The position numbers were made by a program, and so were the translations under genes. This document shows, piece after piece, positions 1-6,444 of a stretch of 20,655 nucleotides of DNA. This DNA comes from a virus: positions 1 to 20,655 of IMG/VR virus record IMGVR_UViG_3300037070_003632; one strand, 5' to 3'. Under the pieces are notes generated by a model that was given only the letters and a program-made list of their open reading frames with translations, did not search any database and was not told the DNA's origin. Each line of letters opens with the position of its first letter. Within the stretch, counting starts at the first letter, position 1.

Positions 1-2
1 AG

Positions 3-1409
3 ACGTTCTACGACCCCCATCCGGGGGCGCAGTTGTCCCTAGTGCAGCAAGTCGCCCGTCGGGTGCTGACGGGGGAGGGGCCGAGCAAGTTCTTCCTGCG
101 GGGGAACCGTGGGGGCGGGAAGAGCCTGACGGTGCGGAGGGGGTTGTGTCACGCGCTGGCGATGGCGATCCCGGGGTTTCGGTATGTGGTGGTGAGACGG
201 AACTACCCGGACCTCGAGAGCAACCATTTGCAGTTTGTCGGCTCGGAGATGCGGAAGTTGGGTGGGGAGTGGAACGAGACGAAACGGCAGGCGCGGTACG
301 AGAACGGGTCGGTGGGGTTTTATCGGCAGTGTGAGGACTTTGGGGACGTGGAGAAGATCGTCGGTGCTGAAGCCGCGCTGTTGTTCGTGGACGAGGCCCC
401 GCAGATCGAGTGGGACAACATCTCCCTCATGATGCCCTCGTTGCGCGTGGCGAAGGTGAACGGGGTCCAGCCGTATTTCGTGGCGTCGGTGTTGAGCGGG
501 AATCCGACCGGCACCTCTATTGACGACTTGGATGCCCGGTTTGTCGAGAAGGGGTTAGACGACCCTCGGTACGACCCAGCGGACTGGTGCCATGTGCCGA
601 TCTTTTTGAAGGACAACCCGTCAGTGGACCCCGATGAATATCTGAAGCAGCTCGGCCAGATTCCGGAAGCGTATAGGGCGGCGTGGATTGACGGCGTGCG
701 GATGGACGCGCGGACGCTCTTTGACATTCACAAAACCAAGGACGGGAAGCCGTACCACTACATCTCGGAACTGCCGCGCGTGGGGGACGTGCCGCTGTTG
801 CGGGTGCCGTGGATCCAGGTCTATCGCGCCTTCGACATGGGCTATTTCCCCGACCCGGCGGTCTGTGTGTGGTTCGCGGTGATGGGGAAGCGCGTGTTTG
901 CCGTCCACGAGGAAACCTGGTTCAAGACCGAAGCGCATGAACTGGCCGCGAAAATACGCCAGGTGACGAAAGAGTTGATCGGGACGGAGGACTGCGCCGG
1001 CACCTTCGTGGACCCCCAGATCGCGGTACGGGAAGGCGTGGTCACGGTGATGGATACGCTGGAGATGAACGGCGTCCCGTGCGAGCCGTCTGTCAACGAT
1101 CGGGTGCTCTACGCCGATGCCATTCATCAACTGCTGGGGCAGGAGGTGGCTCCGGGGGTTCCGCTGTTCCAGATTCACGAAACCGGGTGCCCGATGTTGG
1201 CGAAATACTTGCCGAAATATCGGTGGGACGAGAAGAACACCCGGAAGATGGCGGATCACAAGTTCGACCACTACGGGGTGGTGTTGGCGTATTTTGCCAT
1301 TAGTAGCGGGGTCTTGAGTGTGACGCAGGAAGAACCCCGTCAGCAACAGGAAGCGATCGGTTTGGCGTGGCTCCGGGAGGACCGGGGGACACGCAGGAGA
1401 GTGCATTAA
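3..1409 (+). CDS. terL: Terminase large subunit (ATPase-nuclease), 5' end cut by window edge
   Basis: This is the DNA-packaging motor that cuts concatemeric phage DNA and pumps it through the portal into the prohead. Numbered from the TTG at 33, the Walker A loop GNRGGGKS lies at 24-31 and Walker B LLFVDEA with D120-E121 follows at 116-122. The coupling motif SGNPTG is near 155-160. The C-terminal RNase H-like nuclease probably uses D268 (in FDMG), D327 (in FVDP) and D412 (in KFDHYG). The frame is open upstream of the TTG to the window edge and encodes FYDPHPGAQL, a string typical of terminase N-termini. The true start is therefore probably outside the window and the TTG is internal. At about 470 visible residues it is near full length. 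The next ORF begins at the base after the stop. The terminase family is secure; the nuclease residue assignment is inferred from spacing. Confidence 0.95.
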   Translation, partial: TFYDPHPGAQLSLVQQVARRVLTGEGPSKFFLRGNRGGGKSLTVRRGLCHALAMAIPGFRYVVVRRNYPDLESNHLQFVGSEMRKLGGEWNETKRQARYENGSVGFYRQCEDFGDVEKIVGAEAALLFVDEAPQIEWDNISLMMPSLRVAKVNGVQPYFVASVLSGNPTGTSIDDLDARFVEKGLDDPRYDPADWCHVPIFLKDNPSVDPDEYLKQLGQIPEAYRAAWIDGVRMDARTLFDIHKTKDGKPYHYISELPRVGDVPLLRVPWIQVYRAFDMGYFPDPAVCVWFAVMGKRVFAVHEETWFKTEAHELAAKIRQVTKELIGTEDCAGTFVDPQIAVREGVVTVMDTLEMNGVPCEPSVNDRVLYADAIHQLLGQEVAPGVPLFQIHETGCPMLAKYLPKYRWDEKNTRKMADHKFDHYGVVLAYFAISSGVLSVTQEEPRQQQEAIGLAWLREDRGTRRRVH

Positions 1410-1574
1410 ATGGAGAACAAGGTGGAGTTAGTTCGCCAGACGATGGACGCCGCCCTGCGTGAGCATGAGCGGAGGCTGGAGGAGGGCGTGAAGGCATTCC
1501 AGCGGTTGTCGCCACAGGATCAGGCGACGCACCAACTGCGCGCGTGGGAACGAATACTAAGGGAGACCGTATGA
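1410..1574 (+). CDS. Small helical protein, unknown function
   Basis: A 54-residue ORF whose ATG immediately follows the terminase stop and whose TGA overlaps the scaffold ATG (ATGA, 4 nt). It is charged and predicted fully helical, starting MENKVELVRQTMDAAL and continuing with an Arg/Glu-rich stretch. It has no Cys, no signal peptide and no membrane segment. The exact fit between two essential genes, without wasted bases, argues that it is translated, if only to couple scaffold synthesis to terminase. It could be a small packaging or assembly cofactor, but nothing in the sequence shows that. I do not recognise a family. Confidence 0.7.
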   Translation: MENKVELVRQTMDAALREHERRLEEGVKAFQRLSPQDQATHQLRAWERILRETV

Positions 1575-2605
1575 GCGAGATGGACGCCGCCCCCGTAGAA
1601 TCAGCCCCGCAGAGTACGACAGAGATCGCCGCGTCGGTGGTGGAGTCGGCGGAGCAGGAAGCCGCCAGCACGCCGGAAGGCTCACCACGGCTGGAGACCC
1701 AGACTCTCGAACCGGAGACGCCGGCCGAGACGAAAGCCGCCAAGTCGGACGCCTCCAAGGCCGCCGAATTTCTCCGCAAGATGGGCCATCAGCTTGTCCG
1801 CAGTGACGGGCGCAAAGCCTTCATGCCGTTGCCCACGGTCGCCAAGATGCTGGACGACTACGTCGCCGAACACACCGACGGGTGGACGACGGAAAAAACC
1901 ACCTACGAGCAGAAGGTGCAGCAGTACGAAGCCGAACGGGCGGAGATGTACCGCGATATTCAGGGCGATCCTCGTGCGTTGTTGGAGAAGCTGGCGCAGT
2001 TCAATCCCGGCCTCCAGACGTTCCTGACCCCGCAGCAGGCGACACAGCTCGCGCAGACCGCGCAGGCCATGTCGGACCAGATGCCGCAGCCGGACCTCCC
2101 CCTGGCGGACGGCTCGCGCACGTATTCCCTGGAAGGGATTCAGAAGCTCCTCGATTGGAAGACGGCGCAGGTCGAAGCCCGGCTCGACAGCAAACTCAAG
2201 CCGTTCACTGAGCGGGAACAGCAGGCGGCGCAGCGGGAGAAAGCGCAGCAGGCCCAGGCGCAGGCCCGAGAGAAAGCCCAGTCCCAGATGACCGAGGCGC
2301 AGACGTGGCCGCTGTTTGGGCCGATTGCGTCGGATGGGAAGCTCTCGGAGTTTCAGAACGAAGTCATGCAGGCGTATCTCGCGGACAAGTCGCTCGACCT
2401 CCGAGGCGCGTACATGAAAGTTGCCCTGCCCCGGTTGACCGAGGACGATAACGCCAAGCGGGCGCGGCTGCTGAAGGAACAGGCGACCGCCCCCAAGGCG
2501 CCGGCGCTCTCCCGGTCGGGGGGGGAGTCGATGCGGAAGGCTGGACCTCGGACGACGGTGGAGATTGCGCGGGAAGCCATCGCCAAGCTCGAAGCGGGCG
2601 CTTGA
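1571..2605 (+). CDS. Capsid scaffolding protein (putative)
   Basis: A 344-residue hydrophilic, strongly helical protein placed just upstream of the capsid gene, as expected for the scaffold that shapes the prohead and leaves before or during packaging. Residues 1-60 are acidic, Ala/Glu/Thr-rich and low complexity. Residues 105-165 are helical and Gln-rich. Residues about 190-247 form a coiled-coil candidate rich in Gln, Ala, Glu and Lys. The last 50 residues are basic (KRARLLKEQ, RKAGPR), matching the capsid-binding basic tail of known scaffolds. The ATG at 1571 is chosen over an in-frame GTG at 1544 because AAGGGAGA sits 5-12 nt upstream and the ATG overlaps the preceding stop. The assignment rests on composition and position, not on a conserved motif. 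Confidence 0.75.
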   Translation: MSEMDAAPVESAPQSTTEIAASVVESAEQEAASTPEGSPRLETQTLEPETPAETKAAKSDASKAAEFLRKMGHQLVRSDGRKAFMPLPTVAKMLDDYVAEHTDGWTTEKTTYEQKVQQYEAERAEMYRDIQGDPRALLEKLAQFNPGLQTFLTPQQATQLAQTAQAMSDQMPQPDLPLADGSRTYSLEGIQKLLDWKTAQVEARLDSKLKPFTEREQQAAQREKAQQAQAQAREKAQSQMTEAQTWPLFGPIASDGKLSEFQNEVMQAYLADKSLDLRGAYMKVALPRLTEDDNAKRARLLKEQATAPKAPALSRSGGESMRKAGPRTTVEIAREAIAKLEAGA

Positions 2606-2606
2606 G

Positions 2607-2813
2607 ATGTTTACGCTGAAGCCTCCGCTGCTCTGGTTCGATGTGAACCGCATTAGTTGCCGTGACGCCGCGCGCCTGCGCGATGAGTACGAGCGCCGGG
2701 GCGTTGTCGTGATTCCGACACACGGCGATGGAAGTCGCGTGATTGGGACGGTTCAACCCGAGCGGTATCCGACGCCGAATGAACTCTTTCGCTGGACGCC
2801 CAAACGTGCTTGA
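2607..2813 (+). CDS. Small hypothetical phage protein
   Basis: A 68-residue ORF starting MFTLKPPLLWFDVN, one base after the scaffold stop. It contains an RDAARLRDEYERRG helix followed by VVVIPTHGDGSRVIGTV, giving an alpha-beta pattern with no Cys and no membrane segment. The start is the ATG at 2607. A longer in-frame reading from 2565 would run inside the scaffold gene and is unlikely. Its stop codon lies inside the TTGACA element of the capsid promoter candidate, so this gene marks the end of the first transcription unit. The family is not recognised. It could be a head-assembly accessory protein by position only. Confidence 0.7.
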   Translation: MFTLKPPLLWFDVNRISCRDAARLRDEYERRGVVVIPTHGDGSRVIGTVQPERYPTPNELFRWTPKRA

Positions 2814-2839
2814 CACTTAGCCGTAAATAGGCGTAACCT
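2810..2839 (+). promoter_or_regulatory. Candidate sigma70-type promoter for the capsid operon
   Basis: A perfect TTGACA at 2810-2815 is followed after 18 bp by TAACCT (2834-2839), a weak -10 matching 3 of 6 consensus bases. It lies at the end of one gene, before the only gap over 100 bp in the structural block and upstream of the most highly expressed class of phage gene. The -10 is weak, and host promoter rules are unknown. CCGTAAA, also found at the regulator locus near 19.57 kb, falls in the spacer. Confidence 0.45.
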
Positions 2840-2975
2840 CAGCACACGGCACGCTGCGGCCGTATTCGCAGCATCGGTTACGGAAGCCTGCATCCCGTCA
2901 GAAGCAGGGTCGTTTCGGCTCTGGGCCGTCAATCCAGAACTCGGACAACCCTTTTTCTGAACAGGAGTACAGGCG
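2832..2975 (+). promoter_or_regulatory. Potentially structured 5' leader of the capsid gene
   Basis: This gap holds no ORF that I trust. CGTAACC (2832-2838) pairs with GGTTACG (2876-2882), enclosing GCTGCG (2853-2858) with CGCAGC (2867-2872). ACGGC (2846-2850) with GCCGT (2859-2863) would be an alternative stem that competes with the inner one. A further hairpin TCTGG/CCAGA lies at 2920-2938. A clear Shine-Dalgarno AGGAG (2963-2967) sits 8 nt before the capsid ATG. Such leaders can stabilise capsid mRNA. No known riboswitch is recognised. Confidence 0.4.
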
Positions 2976-3923
2976 ATGGCCGTACCATTCACGCAGCTCG
3001 TTGCGTCCACCTACGACGCGGTGGTCAACGAGAAGAACAAGGCGGCGGACCAGTGGTCCGATACCTCCGCCCTCAACTTCCTCGAAAAAATGGGCGGGGT
3101 GAAACGCATCACCCCCGGAGCGACCCTCCAGCTCACCCTCGACTACCGGGCGAACGCCGGGGCGGATTTCCTCGCCACCGACACCACGGCCACCTCCACC
3201 TCCAAGACGGACGTGCTCACGGCGACCGGCCCCTCGTGGGCGACCCTCGTGGTCCCGACCAACTGGAGCTTCACCGATGAAGCCCTGAACAACGGGGACA
3301 GCAAGGTCGATCTCATCGCGGCGCTGGTGGACAACGCGCTCACCACGCACGACTACACCATCGAAACCGCGATGTTCGCGGCCACGGGTGGGACGGACGG
3401 CTTCAACACCTTCACCGACCTCTTCGCGGAAGACGGCGGCGGGACGGTGCAGGGGATCGTGGCGACCACGGAGACGTGGTGGAAGAACCAGTTCAAGGAC
3501 TGGGGCACCGCGACGGGTGCGACCCTCTTGGGCCACTACAACACGCTGTACTTCTCGTGTTCGAAGGGCTCCAGCGGTCGGCAGCCGAACGTGATCATCG
3601 GGGATGCCTCGATGTACGGCGCGTATGTCGCCGCTCTCACGCCGCAGCAGCGGTTCATGAGCGCGCAGAGTGCCACGTCGGGTTTCGGTGAGGTGAAGCA
3701 CATCAACGCGAGCTATATCTACACCGCCGCCCTGACCTCGACGCAGGAAGCCGCGTTCTTCTTCAACACGAATGACACGGCGCTCTTCGTCGCGAAGACG
3801 GCGTTTCGGAAGCGGCGTTCACCCATCGACTACGCGGCGGCGGCGATGGTCAACCAGAAAATCTTCACGGTGTGCCAGCTCGCGACGAGAAATCGGTCGC
3901 GCGGCGGCATCCTGTTCAGCTAA
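2976..3923 (+). CDS. Major capsid protein (HK97-fold type, putative)
   Basis: A 315-residue protein that would form the icosahedral shell. Position (after scaffold, with its own promoter and strong AGGAG site), size, and composition rich in Thr, Ala, Asn and Phe with few Cys fit a phage major capsid protein. It has an N-terminal helical part (residues 1-40), a beta-rich Thr/Ser segment near 50-95, a central helical part with acidic residues, and a C-terminal beta segment ending NRSRGGILFS. No Ser protease or maturation site is visible and there is no N-terminal delta domain, consistent with the separate scaffold gene. The next gene looks like a decoration protein, which supports the call. The fold is inferred, not shown by a diagnostic motif. 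Confidence 0.88.
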   Translation: MAVPFTQLVASTYDAVVNEKNKAADQWSDTSALNFLEKMGGVKRITPGATLQLTLDYRANAGADFLATDTTATSTSKTDVLTATGPSWATLVVPTNWSFTDEALNNGDSKVDLIAALVDNALTTHDYTIETAMFAATGGTDGFNTFTDLFAEDGGGTVQGIVATTETWWKNQFKDWGTATGATLLGHYNTLYFSCSKGSSGRQPNVIIGDASMYGAYVAALTPQQRFMSAQSATSGFGEVKHINASYIYTAALTSTQEAAFFFNTNDTALFVAKTAFRKRRSPIDYAAAAMVNQKIFTVCQLATRNRSRGGILFS

Positions 3924-3935
3924 GGGGAGGGTCAC

Positions 3936-4418
3936 ATGGCATATAGCATCGACAGCTCTCCTGCAGCCGGCGCGCACAACGAAGTCCACGCCACGCAGCT
4001 CAACCCCCTTGGGGCGGTGCGGGAGTTCTCGGATGGGAACTTCTACATCTACCTCAAGGGTGTCACCTCGTGCGCGGACGGCTCGATGGTGGTCTTTCAG
4101 CCCGGGGTCTGGACGGCCATCCTCATCGCCACGGGCGTGAAGGGCAGTGTCGCCATCGCCAATGCGGTGGTGGATGCCTCCACGAAGTACGGGTGGTTCA
4201 CCTACGTCGGGCAGGACGTGGGCATCTCGCGGTCGGCCATCGCATCGAACGTGCCGCTCTACGCCGGGGGCGTGGCGGGATCACCGGATGACGCGGCGGT
4301 CAAGGGCGACCAGATCATGAACTGCATCGCTCGCAATGCGGCGGCAGCGGATGGCGGGTCGGTCATTCTCCAGTTGGACCGGGCGTTCATCGGCATGAAC
4401 AACGAATCGGTGGGCTAG
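3936..4418 (+). CDS. Capsid decoration (cement) protein, putative
   Basis: A 160-residue, beta-rich, weakly charged protein encoded 12 bp after the capsid stop, with a strong GGGGAGG site at 3924-3930. It starts MAYSIDSSPAAGAHNE and contains GNFYIYLKGV near 34-43 and STKYGWFTYVGQ near 82-93. The pattern of small Ala/Gly/Val-rich strands ending in a VILQLDRAF strand is one I associate with small structural proteins found beside capsid genes in environmental phages. Such proteins bind the outside of the shell and stiffen it. An alternative is a minor head protein. Expression level should be comparable to the capsid, as the two are adjacent and both have strong ribosome sites. Confidence 0.7.
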   Translation: MAYSIDSSPAAGAHNEVHATQLNPLGAVREFSDGNFYIYLKGVTSCADGSMVVFQPGVWTAILIATGVKGSVAIANAVVDASTKYGWFTYVGQDVGISRSAIASNVPLYAGGVAGSPDDAAVKGDQIMNCIARNAAAADGGSVILQLDRAFIGMNNESVG

Positions 4419-4681
4419 TGACGGAGAGGTGGGGTGGGGCGGCTTACGCCTCACTCCCACCGATCCATCTGCCGTGTCGGTGGCCGCTGTGGCACCGGCT
4501 CTTACGACGACTGGATCTGATTGTGTGGATCTGGTGGGCGGACGGGGAACACGCGCAAGCAAGTTTTCTCTGGTTTGAGTTCGTGACCCGCAATGGGCAT
4601 TGGTTCTGCGGCTGTGGGAACGACGAACGGGTGCGGCGAAAGCGAGCGTTAAGAGCACGGATGCGCGAACGCAAACGATGA
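4418..4681 (+). CDS. Small Trp- and Arg-rich hypothetical protein
   Basis: An 87-residue ORF starting with GTG that shares one base with the preceding TAG stop. The middle is aromatic (LDLIVWIWWADG around residues 33-44), followed by HWFCGCGND and a very basic tail ending RARMRERKR. A single hydrophobic stretch of about 10-12 residues is too short and too Trp-rich for a confident membrane span. Its stop overlaps the ATG of the next gene (ATGA). Third-position G/C is less uniform than in its neighbours, so I am less sure it is a conserved protein, but the coupling on both sides favours translation. No family recognised. Confidence 0.6.
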   Translation: MTERWGGAAYASLPPIHLPCRWPLWHRLLRRLDLIVWIWWADGEHAQASFLWFEFVTRNGHWFCGCGNDERVRRKRALRARMRERKR

Positions 4682-5355
4682 AGGCCGTGATCATGGGCGG
4701 GTATCGGCACACGGTCGAGTCCCCGCGCTATCACTTCGCCAACGCGGAACTCTGGCTCCAGTCCACGAGTGCGCGGGCGTGGGATTGGGTCATTTACGAC
4801 TGGAGCCGGTGGTTCGACATTCACGACGTCGGACCTAATTCGTTCTATCCCGGCATTCGGATCATGCGGCCGGATGTCTTGGCCTGGTACCACAAGCAGG
4901 GGAGCGAGCGGCCGATCTACATGATCAGCCACTACCCCCAGATCATCGGCAGCAAGGCGTATCCGATCGAGGCGATCACGAACGAGTTCGGCACCGGGTA
5001 TTTCGGCTGTCAGTTGGACTACATGGGCGCGTTGGCGCTCCACGAAGGATTCGACCACTGGATTCTCTACGGCCTCGGACAGCCCTATACGAAAGACCGC
5101 GAGGGCGCACGAGCGCAGCACTGGTTCAAGCATCACGGCACGTTTCTCTACTGGCTCCGGCTGGCGCAATCGCGGGGCGTGAAGATCACGTTGGATACGC
5201 CGGAGTCGAACATGCTCACGCTGGACGTGATTGCGGACGAAGCGCGGTATCCCACGCCTCCGCCGAATCCCTTGCGCTACGGCTACGACATGGGCGTCGA
5301 GCAGGCGATGGCGGCGCGGATGGACGGCTATCCGTTTGGAGCGGCGGCGGGCTGA
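4678..5355 (+). CDS. Rossmann-like conserved phage protein, possibly glycan-related
   Basis: A 225-residue protein. The ATG at 4678 is chosen because it overlaps the preceding stop; a longer reading from 4600 lies inside the previous gene. It opens MKAVIMGGYRHT, a beta strand with Gly-turn typical of nucleotide-binding Rossmann folds. It has IYMISHYPQIIG (80-91), GYFGCQLDYMGALALHEG (107-124), WILYGLG (128-134) and SRGVKITLDTPESNML (165-180). The order 'strand, small-residue helix of an Ala-Leu-Ala type, LYG loop, RG-turn, strand, SxxL' is one I know from phage proteins of unknown enzymatic function that sit near sugar or surface-modifying genes. An FkbM-type methyltransferase follows with a one-base overlap. 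A sugar-transfer or nucleotide-sugar role is an inference, not a demonstrated activity. Confidence 0.65.
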   Translation: MKAVIMGGYRHTVESPRYHFANAELWLQSTSARAWDWVIYDWSRWFDIHDVGPNSFYPGIRIMRPDVLAWYHKQGSERPIYMISHYPQIIGSKAYPIEAITNEFGTGYFGCQLDYMGALALHEGFDHWILYGLGQPYTKDREGARAQHWFKHHGTFLYWLRLAQSRGVKITLDTPESNMLTLDVIADEARYPTPPPNPLRYGYDMGVEQAMAARMDGYPFGAAAG

Positions 5356-5936
5356 TGGTGTTTCCCCCGGACTTCACCTTCCCGGTGGAGAAGTGGGAGA
5401 CGGCGCAGTATGCCGCGCAGTCGATTGCGGGCCTCTCGGCGGAGCGGCGGGTGGTGGTACAGGCCGGGGGGTGTGCGGGGTTGTGGCCGGTGGCGTTGTC
5501 GAAATATTTCGCGCACGTCTACACCTTTGAGCCGGCGTTGGTGAATTTCGAGTGCTTGCAGGCCAACGTAGCCGCGTGCGCCAACATCACGGCGGTACAG
5601 GCGGCGCTGGGCGACACCTATCGGTCGGTGGGGTTGACGCGACCGAAACCCAAGGCGGGCCTCTGGCGCGTGGAGGGGGAGGGCTATATCGAAATGCTGC
5701 CCCTTGATGACCTTCTGGGCGATGTGGCGCTGGATGCCCTCGTGCTGGACGTGGAAGGGTCGGAGTTGCAGGCGTTGCGGGGGGCGGAGCGGTTGATTAC
5801 CACCCACAAGCCCTTGCTCTGGTTTGAGCATCGCACGGCGGAGGTGGACGGCTTCCTGACCGCGCACGGCTACACACCTCCCCTGCACGGACTGGGTGGT
5901 GATTGTTACAGCGTCCACACGTCACGGGCGCACTGA
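5355..5936 (+). CDS. FkbM-family SAM-dependent methyltransferase
   Basis: A 193-residue class I methyltransferase. Motif I is VVVQAGGCAGLWP (33-45), the counterpart of the Asp/Glu-x-Gly-x-Gly SAM loop, though the usual acidic residue is Gln36. The acidic residue at the end of strand 2 is E59 in TFEP. LPLDDLL (116-122) precedes VLDVEGSELQALRGAE (130-145), the signature seen across FkbM proteins, with D132, E134 and G135. FkbM enzymes usually O-methylate sugars or small molecules. The protein lies at the short end of the family, with no extra domains. Placement inside the capsid operon, one base overlapping the Rossmann-like gene, suggests modification of a glycan on the particle or the cell surface. 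The target is unknown. Confidence 0.85.
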   Translation: MVFPPDFTFPVEKWETAQYAAQSIAGLSAERRVVVQAGGCAGLWPVALSKYFAHVYTFEPALVNFECLQANVAACANITAVQAALGDTYRSVGLTRPKPKAGLWRVEGEGYIEMLPLDDLLGDVALDALVLDVEGSELQALRGAERLITTHKPLLWFEHRTAEVDGFLTAHGYTPPLHGLGGDCYSVHTSRAH

Positions 5937-5944
5937 AAGGCAGC

Positions 5945-6361
5945 ATGGCGAAGGTCGAGAGTGAGCAGACGATCGATGTGAATGTCCTCGCGGCGGCGAT
6001 TGCGGCCGGTGTGTCGGGGTTGGTCCCGAAACCGCCGATGACGGAAGGCGACCCGGAGTACATCAAGCACCTCCGCGAAGAGGGGTTCTATGACGACTTC
6101 TTCGGCGTGACGGTGTTGCAGAACGCGTACGAAGCGATTGCGCGCGGCGAGTCGGAGCAGACCCGCAAGCGGGCGTCACAGTTGAAGGCGGGTCGGTATC
6201 TCAATGGGCGTGTGTCGGTGAGTGTGGAGAACAACGGCGGGATCGTGCGGATCTCGTATCCCATCTCCGGCGACAACATGATGAAGAACATGACCCACTG
6301 GGCGTCGTTCAAAGACTTGATCGACAAGATTTGGGCGGAGCAAGAAGTCAAAGTTTCGTAA
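5945..6361 (+). CDS. Hypothetical phage protein before the terminator
   Basis: A 138-residue protein starting MAKVESEQTIDVN with an AAAGG site ending 6 nt before the ATG. Residues 12-27 are Ala/Val-rich but short. The middle has FYDDFFGVTVLQNAYEAIAR, and the last third has short strands (RVSVSVENNGGIVRISYPI) followed by a helix that ends at the stop. It is the last gene before the intrinsic terminator and therefore the end of the capsid operon. A head-completion role is possible from position, but I recognise no domain. No Cys and no membrane segment are present. Confidence 0.75.
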   Translation: MAKVESEQTIDVNVLAAAIAAGVSGLVPKPPMTEGDPEYIKHLREEGFYDDFFGVTVLQNAYEAIARGESEQTRKRASQLKAGRYLNGRVSVSVENNGGIVRISYPISGDNMMKNMTHWASFKDLIDKIWAEQEVKVS

Positions 6362-6391
6362 GCGCGCACAACTGACCCACTCCAGGGTAAC

Positions 6392-6430
6392 GGGGCGACT
6401 GGCCGAGAGCCAGCTCGCCCCTTTTTGTTT
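6392..6430 (+). terminator. Rho-independent terminator
   Basis: GGGGCGA (6392-6398) pairs with TCGCCCC (6415-6421), and CTGGC (6399-6403) pairs with GCCAG (6409-6413), around a CGAGA loop with one bulged base. A TTTTTGTTT tract follows at 6422-6430. A 12-bp GC-rich stem with a U-tract is a textbook intrinsic terminator. It ends the capsid operon and stops only two bases before the portal ribosome site. Confidence 0.9.
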
Positions 6431-6432
6431 GT

Positions 6433-6444
6433 AGGAGCGCATTG
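6433..6444 (+). promoter_or_regulatory. Strong ribosome site with TTG start for portal
   Basis: AGGAG at 6433-6437 is followed four bases later by TTG (6442-6444). There is no in-frame ATG nearby that would give a plausible N-terminus, so this pair fixes the portal start. Because it abuts the terminator U-tract, no promoter can lie between the two. Portal mRNA must come from read-through or from a start upstream of the hairpin. Confidence 0.75.

Noticed and set aside
621-1406. Long minus-strand ORF of 261 codons opposite the terminase
   Set aside because: It mirrors the terminase codon bias (GC-rich antisense), has no domain, and the plus frame carries Walker and nuclease motifs.
1682-2653. 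323-codon minus-strand ORF opposite the scaffold
   Set aside because: Arg/Leu/Gly-rich composition is what antisense of a Gln/Ala/Glu-rich gene gives; no recognisable protein.
2898-3701. 267-codon minus-strand ORF opposite the capsid gene
   Set aside because: Arg/Gly/Val low complexity, a shadow of high-GC coding.
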